Shown: positions 6,940 to 15,754 of the stretch, piece after piece
Layout of the letters: every line of letters begins with the position of its first letter
Position numbering within the stretch: the stretch's first letter is position 1
Assembly: GCF_001634625.1 (NCBI RefSeq)
Contig: NZ_LRSE01000003.1
Span: forward strand, 186,001-250,000
Length of the DNA stretch: 64,000 bases
From: Croceicoccus bisphenolivorans
Lineage (GTDB): Bacteria > Pseudomonadota > Alphaproteobacteria > Sphingomonadales > Sphingomonadaceae
Direction of reading: 5' to 3'
Notes under the pieces: generated by a model
What the model was told of the DNA's origin: nothing
What the model saw: the letters and a program-made list of their open reading frames with translations, nothing else
Database searches by the model: none
Position numbers and translations under genes: made by a program

Positions 6940-9858
6940 CTACTTCTTGGCGCTAGCCTCCATACCCTCCGGCACGATCGCGATTTCGAAGGCGCGCGTG
7001 TTGTCCAGCGCGGCCCCGGCCAGCATCCGCATCGCCTCCGGCGTCGTTTCCGAATAGTCGGGCATGATCGTGCGGATATCGTCCAGCCGGCGCGGATCGT
7101 TGGCACTACCGCCCAATTCGCGCAGCCAGAAACCGTTGCCGCTCGATGCGCGGCTGATCATCTGGCGCAGCGGTTCTGTAACGCGGGCCAGTTCCTCTGC
7201 CGTCGGCGGGGTGGTGGACAGGGCCGCCGCGATCTTACGAGCTTCCTCGTAAAAGGCGGGCACGTCCTTGGGCTGGAGCTGCGCCATGGCGAGGATCATG
7301 CCGCCATTGTCACGATCAAGCGGCCAGCGCGACCCGACGTTGGGCGCATAGCTTGCCCCAAGTCGTTCACGCATGGCATCGAACAGGCGGTTGTTGAACA
7401 CTTCCGACAGGATCGCCAGCTGGCGCGAAACGCGAACGCGGTCACGCCCGCCACCCGTGGGCCAGCCGATGATTGCAGCCGCCTGATTGGCATCGCCGCG
7501 ATGGGTGAGCACCACCGGAACATCCGACGGTTTGGGCAGGTTCGACAGGTCGGGCTGCGGCTTGGCCGCCTCCCGCGGGGGCAGCGCGCCGAAGGTGCGG
7601 TTCAGCGCATCGATCGCCTGCGCCTTGTCGAAATCGCCGAAGATCTCGACCTGCACCGGTCCGCTGGCAAGGATCGGTTCCCAAACCCTGCGGAAACCGG
7701 CGAAGGTCGCGCGCTCCAGTTCCTGCGGCGTCGCCGTGGCAAAACGGGGATCGCCGCCGCGAAGCAGGCTTTCCAGATCGCGCTGCATCACGCCCTGCGG
7801 CGCAGTGCCGTAACTGTCGTAGCTCGACTGCATCGCCGCCTTGGCACGCAGGAACGGGTTTTCGTCCCAGCGGGGCATCTGCAACTTGGCGGCGAAGAGG
7901 TAGAGCTGGTCGGCAAGATCGGCCGCGCGGGTTTCCGCGCCGAACATGAAGTCGCCATCGCCGATCGTGAAGTCGAGCCCCATCTTGCGACCGGTGGAAA
8001 TCTGGTCGAGATCATTCTGCGACAGCGTACCGATGCCCGTACCCATCAGCGCATATTCGCCAAGGTCGATATAGGGCGCATCCTCTGCCGTGAACGCCTT
8101 GTACCCCTCACCGAAACGCACGCGCACGGATACGCGGCCCGGTTCGGCATCGCTGGCATAAACCAGCGCCTTGACGCCGTTCGACAAGGTCAGCGTCTCG
8201 ACATCGAGGATGCCGGTGGGCGTCTGCGACACCAGCGTACCGGGCGTGCCGAGCGAGGGCAGTTCGGCAAAGGAAATCTGTTTGTCCTCGACCCGCGCCG
8301 AACCGTCCGCCTCGACCGGAGCGAGCATGGCCGCGCGGAACGCGGCGGCATCGCCATCGGTGGCATCGGGCACATTCAGCAGCCCGCGCACTACGGATCC
8401 GGAGAAAAGCTCGCGCGTGTGCTGCAGGATCAGGTCCGGAGTGACCTTGCCCTTCATTCCGGCAAGGACTTTCAGCACGGTATCGGGCGCGGCAACCGTC
8501 TCGCGGATGTCGACCGCCTCTATGATATTGTTCGACAGGTCCGACGCCTGCTGCACCGACTGCGTTTCGACGCCGATCGCAAAGGCATTCTCGAACTCGG
8601 CGAATTCGCGGGCGATTTCCGCCTCGCTCGGCGGGGAATCGATGGCGTCGGCAATCACCGCGCGCACGTCGGCCAGCGCCCCGCGCCAGTCGTCGCCCAG
8701 CGGACGGACGGAAACGAATGTCATGTCGGCGGAACGGCTGACGTCGTCCTGCCCCACTTGCGCGGCAAGGTAGGTTCCGCCGTCGCGTGCGCGGCTTTCC
8801 AGTCGCCGGTTGATGATCGCCATGGCCAGCTGGTCGGTCAGGCGACCCTGGTTGTAGACGATGGTGTCGGCCACCTTCTCCCACGGACGCATCACGACAT
8901 AGGTGACGTTCGTGGGCAAGTCCGGTTCGACGAGAACGGACAGGCGATCGACCGGCGCCAGCGCGCCTTCTGCACCCTTTGCATCCGGCCCCGGCGCAGG
9001 CTTACCGAAATCGGGCGCGGCCTCGACACTGCCGGAAACTTTCCAGCCGCCGAAATACTTCTCCAGCATCTGGACCATGACCGCCGGATCGACATCACCG
9101 GCCACGGAGATCACGGTGTTTTCGGGCCGGTACCAACGGTGATGGAACGCGCGCACGCTTTTCTGGTTTGCCGCTTCCAGCGTTGCTACCGTGCCGATGG
9201 GCGACCGGTCGGCAAGACGCATTCCGGCGAAGAAGGTTTCGCGGGTAGCATCGCCAACGCGTTTGCCCGCGCCGCCATTCTCCCGCATTTCGGCCAGCAC
9301 GATCGGCACTTCGGTACGCACACCCGCCTCGGTCAGAGTGGGCGCCTCGACCATGCCGGAAAGCAGGCGGAACGTCTCGTCCAGCTTCGTCGGGTTCATG
9401 TCCGGCACATCGAGCTTGTAGACGGTGTGCGTCGGCGTTGTTTCGGCATTGGTGTCGGAACCGAACGTCGCGCCCAGTTCCTGCCAGCGGGGGATCGTCT
9501 GCCCCTGCTTCAGATATTTCGATTCGCGAAAGGTCAGATGTTCGATCAGGTGGGCGAAACCGCGCTCGCTTTCCGTTTCGTGCAGCGATCCGGCATCGAT
9601 GCGCACGCGGATCGAAAGCTGGTCCTGCGGCACTTCGTTGAAACGCACCGCGTAACGCACGCCGTTCGACAATTCACCGAACGTCCATTCCGGATCGGGC
9701 GGCACGTCGCTGCCGCGATAGATCCATGGCCGCTCCATCTCCACCTGCGGCCATTCGCGCACCGCTTCCGCAGCCGGAGCCGGCTGGGCAAATGCGGGAG
9801 CAGAAAGGACGGAGGCGAGCAGGACGCCGGCTGGCGCAACACGATGCAGGAAGGTCAT
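6940..9858 (-). CDS. Periplasmic M16 family zinc metallopeptidase
   Basis: A 972-residue insulinase/pitrilysin-type protease with duplicated M16 halves. A signal peptide of about 24 residues ends PAFA-Q, so it is exported. The inverted zinc motif HLIEH lies at residues 103-107, in the context GFAHLIEHLTFRES, and is followed by the TNAETTPTHTVY block typical of the active half. The C-terminal half lacks an HxxEH and should be the inactive partner domain. The length fits the pqqL/YmxG-like group that degrades peptides in the periplasm. It starts at ATG 9858, divergent from nfuA by 127 bp. Confidence 0.93.
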   Translation of the reverse strand: MTFLHRVAPAGVLLASVLSAPAFAQPAPAAEAVREWPQVEMERPWIYRGSDVPPDPEWTFGELSNGVRYAVRFNEVPQDQLSIRVRIDAGSLHETESERGFAHLIEHLTFRESKYLKQGQTIPRWQELGATFGSDTNAETTPTHTVYKLDVPDMNPTKLDETFRLLSGMVEAPTLTEAGVRTEVPIVLAEMRENGGAGKRVGDATRETFFAGMRLADRSPIGTVATLEAANQKSVRAFHHRWYRPENTVISVAGDVDPAVMVQMLEKYFGGWKVSGSVEAAPDFGKPAPGPDAKGAEGALAPVDRLSVLVEPDLPTNVTYVVMRPWEKVADTIVYNQGRLTDQLAMAIINRRLESRARDGGTYLAAQVGQDDVSRSADMTFVSVRPLGDDWRGALADVRAVIADAIDSPPSEAEIAREFAEFENAFAIGVETQSVQQASDLSNNIIEAVDIRETVAAPDTVLKVLAGMKGKVTPDLILQHTRELFSGSVVRGLLNVPDATDGDAAAFRAAMLAPVEADGSARVEDKQISFAELPSLGTPGTLVSQTPTGILDVETLTLSNGVKALVYASDAEPGRVSVRVRFGEGYKAFTAEDAPYIDLGEYALMGTGIGTLSQNDLDQISTGRKMGLDFTIGDGDFMFGAETRAADLADQLYLFAAKLQMPRWDENPFLRAKAAMQSSYDSYGTAPQGVMQRDLESLLRGGDPRFATATPQELERATFAGFRRVWEPILASGPVQVEIFGDFDKAQAIDALNRTFGALPPREAAKPQPDLSNLPKPSDVPVVLTHRGDANQAAAIIGWPTGGGRDRVRVSRQLAILSEVFNNRLFDAMRERLGASYAPNVGSRWPLDRDNGGMILAMAQLQPKDVPAFYEEARKIAAALSTTPPTAEELARVTEPLRQMISRASSGNGFWLRELGGSANDPRRLDDIRTIMPDYSETTPEAMRMLAGAALDNTRAFEIAIVPEGMEASAKK

Positions 9859-9951
9859 AATTCGAGATATATGGTCGCCAAGCGTGAAGCGCCAGTGAAC
9901 ATGACCGTCATTCCTTTGCGGCGATTGCGCCCGACCGGCTGAAATCAGCGC

Positions 9952-9979
9952 TTGAACGCGGCGCGAAGGGGCCTAAATC
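9952..9979 (+). promoter_or_regulatory. Putative nfuA promoter, possibly leaderless
   Basis: TTGAAC at 9952-9957, a 16-bp spacer and TAAATC at 9974-9979 resemble a sigma70-type promoter. The nfuA ATG lies only six bases after the -10 box, so the predicted start of transcription would fall at the start codon. The only SD-like run (AAGGGG, 9966-9971) is 14 bases from the ATG. Confidence 0.35.
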
Positions 9980-9985
9980 GGCACC

Positions 9986-10558
9986 ATGTTTATCGAGACC
10001 GAAACGACCCCGAACCCCAGCACTCTCAAGTTCCTGCCCGGCAGGCAGGTGATGGCGGACGGCACCCGCGAATTCGCCGATCCCGAAGCGGCGGAAATCT
10101 CGCCGCTCGCCTCCGCGCTGTTCTCGCTCGGCGATGTTACCAACGTGTTCTACGGCAGCAGTTTCATTTCGGTCAGCGCCGCGCCCGGTACGGATTGGGC
10201 ACAGTTGAAGCCGCAGGTGGTGGCGGTCCTGCTCGACCATTTCGTAACGGAAGCCCCGCTCTTCACCGGCGGCGATGCCGCCGCGATCGCTGTTCCGGCG
10301 GATGACGAGTTCGAGGATGATCCGGCGGATGCCGATATCGTCGCGCAGATCCAGGAACTGATCGAAACCCGCGTTCGCCCGGCAGTGGCAGGCGACGGCG
10401 GGGACATCATCTATCGCGGTTTTCGCGAAGGTGTCGTGTACCTGACCATGCAGGGCGCGTGCGCGGGCTGCCCGTCCTCTACCGCAACGCTGAAGCAGGG
10501 GATCGAAGGGCTGTTGAAGCACTACGTTCCCGAAGTGAGCGAGGTGCGCGCGGCCTGA
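9986..10558 (+). CDS. nfuA: NifU/NfuA-like Fe-S cluster carrier
   Basis: Carries and delivers [4Fe-4S] clusters to apo-proteins. In this 190-residue protein an N-terminal Nfu_N domain (roughly residues 1-90, opening MFIETETTPNPSTLKF) is followed by a NifU C-terminal domain with GDGGDI and the cluster-binding CAGC at residues 159-162 followed by PSST. The acidic linker DDEFEDDPADAD joins the two. It is followed by tsaB 22 bp downstream, so co-transcription is likely. A client in this window would be MiaB, which carries two Fe-S clusters. Confidence 0.95.
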   Translation: MFIETETTPNPSTLKFLPGRQVMADGTREFADPEAAEISPLASALFSLGDVTNVFYGSSFISVSAAPGTDWAQLKPQVVAVLLDHFVTEAPLFTGGDAAAIAVPADDEFEDDPADADIVAQIQELIETRVRPAVAGDGGDIIYRGFREGVVYLTMQGACAGCPSSTATLKQGIEGLLKHYVPEVSEVRAA

Positions 10559-10580
10559 TCCGCCGCCGCGTCAGCCCGAC

Positions 10581-11207
10581 ATGACCCGAACGCTTGTCAT
10601 CGACAGCGCGACGGACGCCTGTTCCGTCGCCCTGTTCGAAGGCTCCGGACTTGTTGCCGGCGAATGGCTGGCACTGGGTCGCGGCCATGCCGAACGGCTG
10701 GTGCCGATGATCGCTGCACTTCCGGACAAGGGCCGCGCGGATCGCATCGCCGTGGCACTCGGCCCCGGCAGCTTTACCGGCATCCGCGTCGGGCTTGCCG
10801 CTGCGAAAGCGCTTGGCGTTGCGTGGCACGCCCCGCTGGTGGGCTATTCTACACTCGCCCTGCTTGCCGCGCAGGCCCGGATCGAAGCCGGAGAGCAGGA
10901 ATTGGCCGTCGTCAATGCCGGCGGGCATGGCGAATGGTTCGTGGAAAGCTTCGACGCCGAAGGTCGGAGCACGGCTCCGGTCCGGTCGCTGAAACCTGAG
11001 GCGGCGGCCGAAGCCGGGCTGCCTGCTCTAGCTGTCGGCAGCCGCGCCGAAGCCTTGATCGAACTTCGCAAACACGGTGAAGCGATGCCGCTTTCCCCCG
11101 ATGCGCGCGCATTTGCCGCGCTTCCCCGAACTGCGCTGCTGGACGATATCCGCCCGATCTATGGCCGCGCGCCGGATGCGAAGCCAGCTGGCGGGGGGAT
11201 GGCGTGA
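10581..11207 (+). CDS. tsaB: tRNA threonylcarbamoyladenosine biosynthesis protein TsaB
   Basis: A partner of TsaD in making the t6A modification at position 37 of ANN-decoding tRNAs. The 208-residue protein has an actin-like N-terminal fold (IDSATDACSVAL) and the GPGSFTGIRVG signature near residues 57-67. Its stop overlaps the rimI GTG start (GTGA), a coupling of tsaB and rimI common in proteobacteria. Confidence 0.95.
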   Translation: MTRTLVIDSATDACSVALFEGSGLVAGEWLALGRGHAERLVPMIAALPDKGRADRIAVALGPGSFTGIRVGLAAAKALGVAWHAPLVGYSTLALLAAQARIEAGEQELAVVNAGGHGEWFVESFDAEGRSTAPVRSLKPEAAAEAGLPALAVGSRAEALIELRKHGEAMPLSPDARAFAALPRTALLDDIRPIYGRAPDAKPAGGGMA

Positions 11208-11686
11208 CAGCAACGCGCGCCGAACTCTCCGGCATGATGGACGTGATGCTGGCTGCGTTCGATCCGATCTACGGAGAGGCTTGGAACGAACAGCAATTGC
11301 TGTCGGCGCTCATGATCCCCGGCACGCGCTACGCAATCATCGATGCGAGCGGCGTGATCGGGCCGCCCACCGCGGCAGTGGAAACGGCAGGGTTCTACCT
11401 GACCCGCCAGATTTGCGACGAAGAAGAGCTGTTGCTCATCGCCGTGGCACCGGAATATCGCCGCATTGGTCTCGCCTCGCGACTGCTGCGCCACTTGTTT
11501 TCGGCCGCTACAGATCGCGGAACTACTCGGCTGTTTCTTGAAATGAGAGACGATAATCCGGCCCGTCATTTCTATGACAGTTTCGGCTTTCACCAAGTCG
11601 GATTGCGCAAAGCATACTATCGCGGCGCCGATGGCAACTTACGAAACGCACTGACGCTTTCTGCATCAGTTGGGAAAACTATGTAG
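11204..11686 (+). CDS. rimI: Ribosomal protein S18-alanine N-acetyltransferase-like GNAT protein
   Basis: A 160-residue GNAT acetyltransferase, assigned to RimI from its fold and its overlap with tsaB. The acetyl-CoA loop is RRIGLASRLL near residues 86-95, after the beta-4 strand LLIAVAPEY. The later EMRDDNPARHFYDSFGF is the typical GNAT motif B. It starts with GTG at 11204, overlapping the tsaB stop. Confidence 0.88.
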   Translation: MTATRAELSGMMDVMLAAFDPIYGEAWNEQQLLSALMIPGTRYAIIDASGVIGPPTAAVETAGFYLTRQICDEEELLLIAVAPEYRRIGLASRLLRHLFSAATDRGTTRLFLEMRDDNPARHFYDSFGFHQVGLRKAYYRGADGNLRNALTLSASVGKTM

Positions 11687-11762
11687 AAAGTACGATTAAT
11701 TCATGAATTTAAATACATCGTAATTACAAAAAATCGCTAACTCATCATGTATTATTCTCCAA
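11687..11762. promoter_or_regulatory. AT-rich island upstream of mucR
   Basis: This 76-bp stretch is strikingly AT-rich in an otherwise GC-rich window and contains the perfect 12-bp palindrome AATTCATGAATT at 11698-11709. MucR/Ros proteins bind AT-rich DNA and often repress their own genes, so a MucR autoregulatory site is a reasonable inference. The rest of the gap to 11886 holds the mucR ribosome binding site (GAAGAAAGG). Confidence 0.45.
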
Positions 11763-11886
11763 AAGAACCGCTTGTTGAGAGCGATATGACCACGTATAGC
11801 CAGCCACGGCCAATCGAACATGTTCTCCCCCTACAACGCACCCCCGCGCGTTATCGAATTGGCCGGAGAAGAAAGGTAATTTCGAG

Positions 11887-12324
11887 ATGGAACAGTCCGC
11901 CATGGACATGAAGGAAACGCTGATTACGCTAACTTCGGACATCGTTGCGGCTCATGTGAGCAACAATTCGGTCGCGGTTGAAGAAGTGCCTACGCTGATC
12001 AGCAACATCTACAGCGCGCTTGCAGGTCTCGGCAGCGAGGCGAGCGAGCCGGAAACACCGCCCGAACCGGCGGTATCGATCCGCGCCTCGGTCAAGCCCG
12101 ACTACATCGTCTGCCTTGAAGACGGCAAGAAGCTGAAAATGCTCAAGCGTCATCTCATGACCCATTACAACATGACGCCGGAAGAATACCGCGCGCGCTG
12201 GAACCTGCCGGCAGATTATCCGATGGTTGCCCCCAACTATGCGGATAAGCGCCGCGAACTGGCTAAGAAGATCGGTCTTGGGCGCAAGCCGGGCCGCCGC
12301 AAGGCCGCTGCGAAGAAAGCCTGA
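11887..12324 (+). CDS. mucR: MucR/Ros family zinc-finger transcriptional regulator
   Basis: A 145-residue global DNA-binding regulator of the alphaproteobacterial Ros/MucR family, which acts on surface polysaccharide, motility and cell-cycle genes. The zinc finger ligands are C76, D79, H89 and H93 (C-x2-D-x9-H-x3-H), followed by the conserved MTPEEYRARW and NLPADYPM segments. The C-terminus is Lys/Arg-rich and Ala-rich. ATG at 11887 has GAAGAAAGG upstream. It is monocistronic, with a large inverted repeat after it. Confidence 0.94.
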   Translation: MEQSAMDMKETLITLTSDIVAAHVSNNSVAVEEVPTLISNIYSALAGLGSEASEPETPPEPAVSIRASVKPDYIVCLEDGKKLKMLKRHLMTHYNMTPEEYRARWNLPADYPMVAPNYADKRRELAKKIGLGRKPGRRKAAAKKA

Positions 12325-12357
12325 CACCGCACCTTATTGCGACTGTCGAAATCGAAT

Positions 12358-12420
12358 ACGCAGCAGGTTGCGGATTGGCGCTGGGCTTCTATTATCGCCC
12401 TGCCCGGCAACCTGCTGCGT
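12358..12420. repeat. 14-bp inverted repeat between mucR and fur
   Basis: ACGCAGCAGGTTGC at 12358-12371 is the exact reverse complement of GCAACCTGCTGCGT at 12407-12420. With one bulged base the stem extends five more pairs (TCGAA with TTCGA). The 35-base interior includes a smaller GGGC...GCCC hairpin. No T-run follows. It ends 18 bp before the fur TTG start, so in RNA it would be either the mucR 3' structure or a fur leader. Confidence 0.75.
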
Positions 12421-12438
12421 TTCGAAGGTTCCTGAAGT

Positions 12439-12858
12439 TTGACCAATCGTATCGACATTGAAGCGGTGTGCGCGGAACGCGGCCTTCGCATTACCGAACA
12501 GCGGCGCGTGATCGCCCGCGTCCTTTCCGACAGCGAAGACCATCCCGATGTCGAACGGTTGCACGAACGTGCGGTCGCCATCGATCCGCGCATTTCTATC
12601 GCCACGGTTTACCGCACGGTCCGCCTGTTCGAGGAAGCGGGCATTCTGGATCGTCACGATTTCGGTGACGGACGGGCCCGTTACGAAGCATCGCCGGAAT
12701 CGCATCACGATCACCTGATCGATGTGGAAACGGGCAAGGTCGTCGAATTCGTCGATCCAGAGCTTGAGGCGCTGCAACGGCAGATCGCCGAACGCCTCGG
12801 CTTTCGCCTCGTCGACCACAGGATGGAGCTTTATGGCGTGAGGCTGGACCGGGACTGA
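12439..12858 (+). CDS. fur: Fur family transcriptional repressor
   Basis: A metal-sensing repressor of 139 residues. The N-terminal winged helix contains TEQRRVI and ISIATVYRTVRLF. The dimerisation/metal region has HHDHLI followed by DVETGKVVEF. The CxxC motifs of E. coli Fur are absent, as in many alphaproteobacterial Fur/Mur proteins, so iron versus manganese specificity cannot be read from sequence. The start is TTG at 12439. It is followed after 4 bp by an acyltransferase gene. Confidence 0.93.
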   Translation: MTNRIDIEAVCAERGLRITEQRRVIARVLSDSEDHPDVERLHERAVAIDPRISIATVYRTVRLFEEAGILDRHDFGDGRARYEASPESHHDHLIDVETGKVVEFVDPELEALQRQIAERLGFRLVDHRMELYGVRLDRD

Positions 12859-12862
12859 TCGC

Positions 12863-13588
12863 ATGCGCGGCATGCTGATCGGCATCCGTATCACCGCGAT
12901 GATCGGCTGGCTTCTGGCCTGCATCCCTGCCCATTTCGCGTCACAGCTCATATACCGCAAAAGTCGCCTGCCCCGCATCTTCTTGGGTGGGATATGCCTT
13001 ATCGCAGGCGTGAATATCACTCGCAGCGGCGAACGTGCCGGCGATCGCACGATCCTGCTGGCCAATCATGTAAGCTGGCTGGACATTCCTATCCTTGCCG
13101 CGTCCACCGGCACGGCATTCGTCGCTCATGACGGGCTTGCCGACAGTGTTTTCCTCAAATGGCTGTGCGAGATGAACGACACCGTGTTCATCGCCCGCAC
13201 CCGCCGCGCCACCGTGGCCAGACAGGTCGACCAGGTGCGAAGCGCGCTCGAACGCTCGCCGGTCCTCACCCTGTTTCCCGAAGGAACCACGGGCAACGGA
13301 AGGGACCTGCTTCCGTTCAAGAGTGCGCTGCTGTCCGCCATCGATCCCCCGCCCCGCGACGTTGCGGTTCAGCCGGTGCTTGTCGATTTCGGCGATCTGG
13401 CCGAAGAAATCGCATGGGCGGGCGATGAACCCGGGCTCGACAATTTCTTCAGGATCCTTGGCCGCGTTGCCGAATTGCCGGTCACGCTCCATTTCCTGCC
13501 GCCTCTGACCGGCCACGAACTCGACGGGCGCAAGACCATCGCGTCGGCGGTGCAGTCGGCACTAACCAGGGCTGGAGCGGCGCGATGA
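12863..13588 (+). CDS. Lysophospholipid acyltransferase (PlsC-like)
   Basis: A 241-residue membrane-associated 1-acyl-glycerol-3-phosphate acyltransferase-type enzyme. A hydrophobic N-terminal segment (about residues 5-25) is followed by the catalytic HX4D as NHVSWLD (H69, D74) and the glycerophosphate-binding FPEGTTGNG near 138-146. It could be PlsC for phosphatidic acid or an OlsA-type enzyme for ornithine lipid. Its stop overlaps the next gene (ATGA). Confidence 0.9.
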   Translation: MRGMLIGIRITAMIGWLLACIPAHFASQLIYRKSRLPRIFLGGICLIAGVNITRSGERAGDRTILLANHVSWLDIPILAASTGTAFVAHDGLADSVFLKWLCEMNDTVFIARTRRATVARQVDQVRSALERSPVLTLFPEGTTGNGRDLLPFKSALLSAIDPPPRDVAVQPVLVDFGDLAEEIAWAGDEPGLDNFFRILGRVAELPVTLHFLPPLTGHELDGRKTIASAVQSALTRAGAAR

Positions 13589-14292
13589 AAGTGATTGTCG
13601 GACAGGAGCTGGATCTGCGCACGCTGAGCGGGCGCGATCATCCGGCCCACGTTTCGGGTTACCGCCTCGAAAATTGTGAGGTGATGGGCACGATGCTGGC
13701 CAGCCGCCATCCCGGCGAATGGCGCACCATCCGCGATTGCGAGGCAATCGGCTGCCGACACTACAATTGCGCGCTCAGCGGCACGGCGGTCGAAGATTGC
13801 CTGATCGACACGATGGGACAGGCAGGACCGGGCTATTTCACGCTGGACGGCTGCGTGTTCCGGCACGTCATCTTGCGCGGCAAGCTGACCACAACGCTGT
13901 TCCGCTTCGGTACCGATCCCTATGAGATACCTGCGATAGGCCCCCGGTTCTCGGACATGTGGCAGGGAGAGATGGTCCGTTATTACCGCGACGTCGATTG
14001 GGCGATCGACGTGACTGCGGCGAAATTCACCGCGTTCACTTCGCTGACAACCGTTCCGGGCGATCTCGTCCGTTTCGATCCCGCGCGCGCTATCCGCATC
14101 CGGCGGGAAATGCTGACCGGCAACTGGGCCGATGGCATGCCCGGCGTGATGCAGATCTGTTGCGAGGATTTCCTCGGATACAGTCCCTTCGACAGCTTTG
14201 TCGTGCAGCGCGGCGAACCGAAAAAGAACCGTGAGCGTTTCGAGGACGAGGCCGGCTGGATGCGCAAACACGGATTTGCCGAACCGGCCTGA
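13585..14292 (+). CDS. Cys-rich protein of unknown function, possible beta-helix
   Basis: Not recognised. The 235-residue soluble protein has no signal peptide or membrane segment. The N-terminal half shows a loose periodic pattern of short strands with an Asn/Asp-Cys or Gly-Cys pair: LENCEV, IRDCEAIGC, YNCAL, VEDCLI, LDGCVF. This suggests a stacked right-handed beta-helix with a cysteine ladder, or pentapeptide-like repeats. The C-terminal half has WQGEMVRYYRDVDW and ICCEDF. It overlaps the acyltransferase by ATGA and lies 56 bp before miaB, so it is part of the fur operon region. Confidence 0.8.
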   Translation: MKVIVGQELDLRTLSGRDHPAHVSGYRLENCEVMGTMLASRHPGEWRTIRDCEAIGCRHYNCALSGTAVEDCLIDTMGQAGPGYFTLDGCVFRHVILRGKLTTTLFRFGTDPYEIPAIGPRFSDMWQGEMVRYYRDVDWAIDVTAAKFTAFTSLTTVPGDLVRFDPARAIRIRREMLTGNWADGMPGVMQICCEDFLGYSPFDSFVVQRGEPKKNRERFEDEAGWMRKHGFAEPA

Positions 14293-14348
14293 CATTCGAC
14301 ACCGGCGCGATCTTCAAATCCTGCGCGAAAGCGCGTAAGGGCGCGGCC

Positions 14349-15680
14349 ATGAACAAGGTTACCGCCCCCAAAAGTTTTCGCGTGAAGAGCTTCGGCTGCC
14401 AGATGAACGTCTATGACGGCGAACGCATGGCCGAGCTTCTCGGCGCCCAAGGCATGGAAGCGGCAGGCGAGGGCGAGGACGCCGATCTCGTCGTGCTGAA
14501 CACCTGCCATATCCGCGAAAAGGCGGCGGAGAAGGTCTATTCCGACATTGGCCGGATCGTGAAGGATTGGCGCCGCGACGATGGCTCCAGCCCGATGATC
14601 GCCGTTGCCGGATGCGTCGCGCAGGCAGAGGGCGAGGAGATCATGAAACGCGCCAAGGGCGTAAGCATGGTCGTCGGCCCGCAAGCCTACCACCGCCTGC
14701 CGGAAATGATCGGCAAGGCCAGCGCGGGCGAGCGCGTCACCGATACCGACATGCCGGCAGAGGCCAAGTTCGGCGCCCTTCCCGCCCGCCGCAAGCGTGC
14801 GCCATCCGCTTTCCTGACGGTGCAGGAAGGCTGCGACAAGTTCTGCACTTATTGCGTCGTGCCCTATACCCGCGGCGCCGAAATCTCCCGCCCGTTTGCC
14901 GATCTTGTCGAAGAGGCGAAACTGCTGGTCGATCAGGGCGCGCGGGAAATAACCCTGCTGGGCCAGAACGTGAATGCGTGGACCGGCGAAGACGCAAAGG
15001 GCCGCGCCATTGGCCTGGACGGGCTGATCCGCGAACTGGCCGCGATGCCGGACCTTGCCCGCATCCGCTATACCACCAGCCACCCCAACGACATGACCGA
15101 CGCGCTGATCGCCGCGCATGGCGAAGTGGGCAAGCTGATGCCCTACCTCCACCTGCCGGTGCAGGCGGGCAGCGACCCGATCCTTGCCGCGATGAACCGC
15201 AGCCATAGTGTAGACAGCTACCTCCGCATCATCGAACGCGTGCGCGATGCGCGGCCCGACATCGCCATCAGCGGCGATTTCATCGTCGGCTTCCCCGGCG
15301 AGAGCGACGCAGACTTCGAAGCGACGCTGCGCCTTGTCGAACAGGTCCGCTACGCCGCTGCCTTCAGCTTCAAGTATTCGCCCCGCCCCGGCACGCCCGC
15401 CGCGACCATGGAAGACCAGATCGCGGCCGAAGTGATGGACGAGCGCCTGCAGCGCCTGCAGTCCGCCATCACACGCGACCAGCTGGCATTCAACACTGCC
15501 AGCGTCGGGCGCACTTGCGACGTGCTGGTCGAACGCACCGGCCGGCGCGATGGGCAGTGGCTGGGCAAGACGCCGTGGCTGCAGTCCGCGCACTTCACCG
15601 GCGAATGCAAGGTCGGTGATCTCGTCACGGTCCAACTGGTGGAAGCGGGGCCGAATTCCTTGTCCGCCGTTACTGTCTGA
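14349..15680 (+). CDS. miaB: tRNA-2-methylthio-N6-dimethylallyladenosine synthase
   Basis: A radical-SAM methylthiotransferase that adds a methylthio group to i6A37 in tRNA. The 443-residue protein has an N-terminal UPF0004 domain (SFGCQMNVYD, then NTCHIREKA and AGCVAQAEG with the auxiliary-cluster cysteines). The radical-SAM CDKFCTYC lies near residues 159-166, and a C-terminal TRAM domain follows. The start at ATG 14349 has AAGGGCG upstream. Confidence 0.96.
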   Translation: MNKVTAPKSFRVKSFGCQMNVYDGERMAELLGAQGMEAAGEGEDADLVVLNTCHIREKAAEKVYSDIGRIVKDWRRDDGSSPMIAVAGCVAQAEGEEIMKRAKGVSMVVGPQAYHRLPEMIGKASAGERVTDTDMPAEAKFGALPARRKRAPSAFLTVQEGCDKFCTYCVVPYTRGAEISRPFADLVEEAKLLVDQGAREITLLGQNVNAWTGEDAKGRAIGLDGLIRELAAMPDLARIRYTTSHPNDMTDALIAAHGEVGKLMPYLHLPVQAGSDPILAAMNRSHSVDSYLRIIERVRDARPDIAISGDFIVGFPGESDADFEATLRLVEQVRYAAAFSFKYSPRPGTPAATMEDQIAAEVMDERLQRLQSAITRDQLAFNTASVGRTCDVLVERTGRRDGQWLGKTPWLQSAHFTGECKVGDLVTVQLVEAGPNSLSAVTV

Positions 15681-15754
15681 CGGAAGCATTACTTGGTCCC
15701 GCACTGTCATTTCGCTTGCGCGGCAGGACAGTTTGGCGAAAAAGCGCAACCGAC

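Noticed and set aside
6925-9942. 1005-codon plus-strand frame opposite the M16 protease
   Set aside because: It is the antisense shadow of the real gene; the minus strand has a signal peptide and HxxEH motif.
11745-11942. 65-codon minus-strand open frame between rimI and mucR
   Set aside because: It overlaps the mucR start and the AT-rich control region, shows no family similarity and has no SD.
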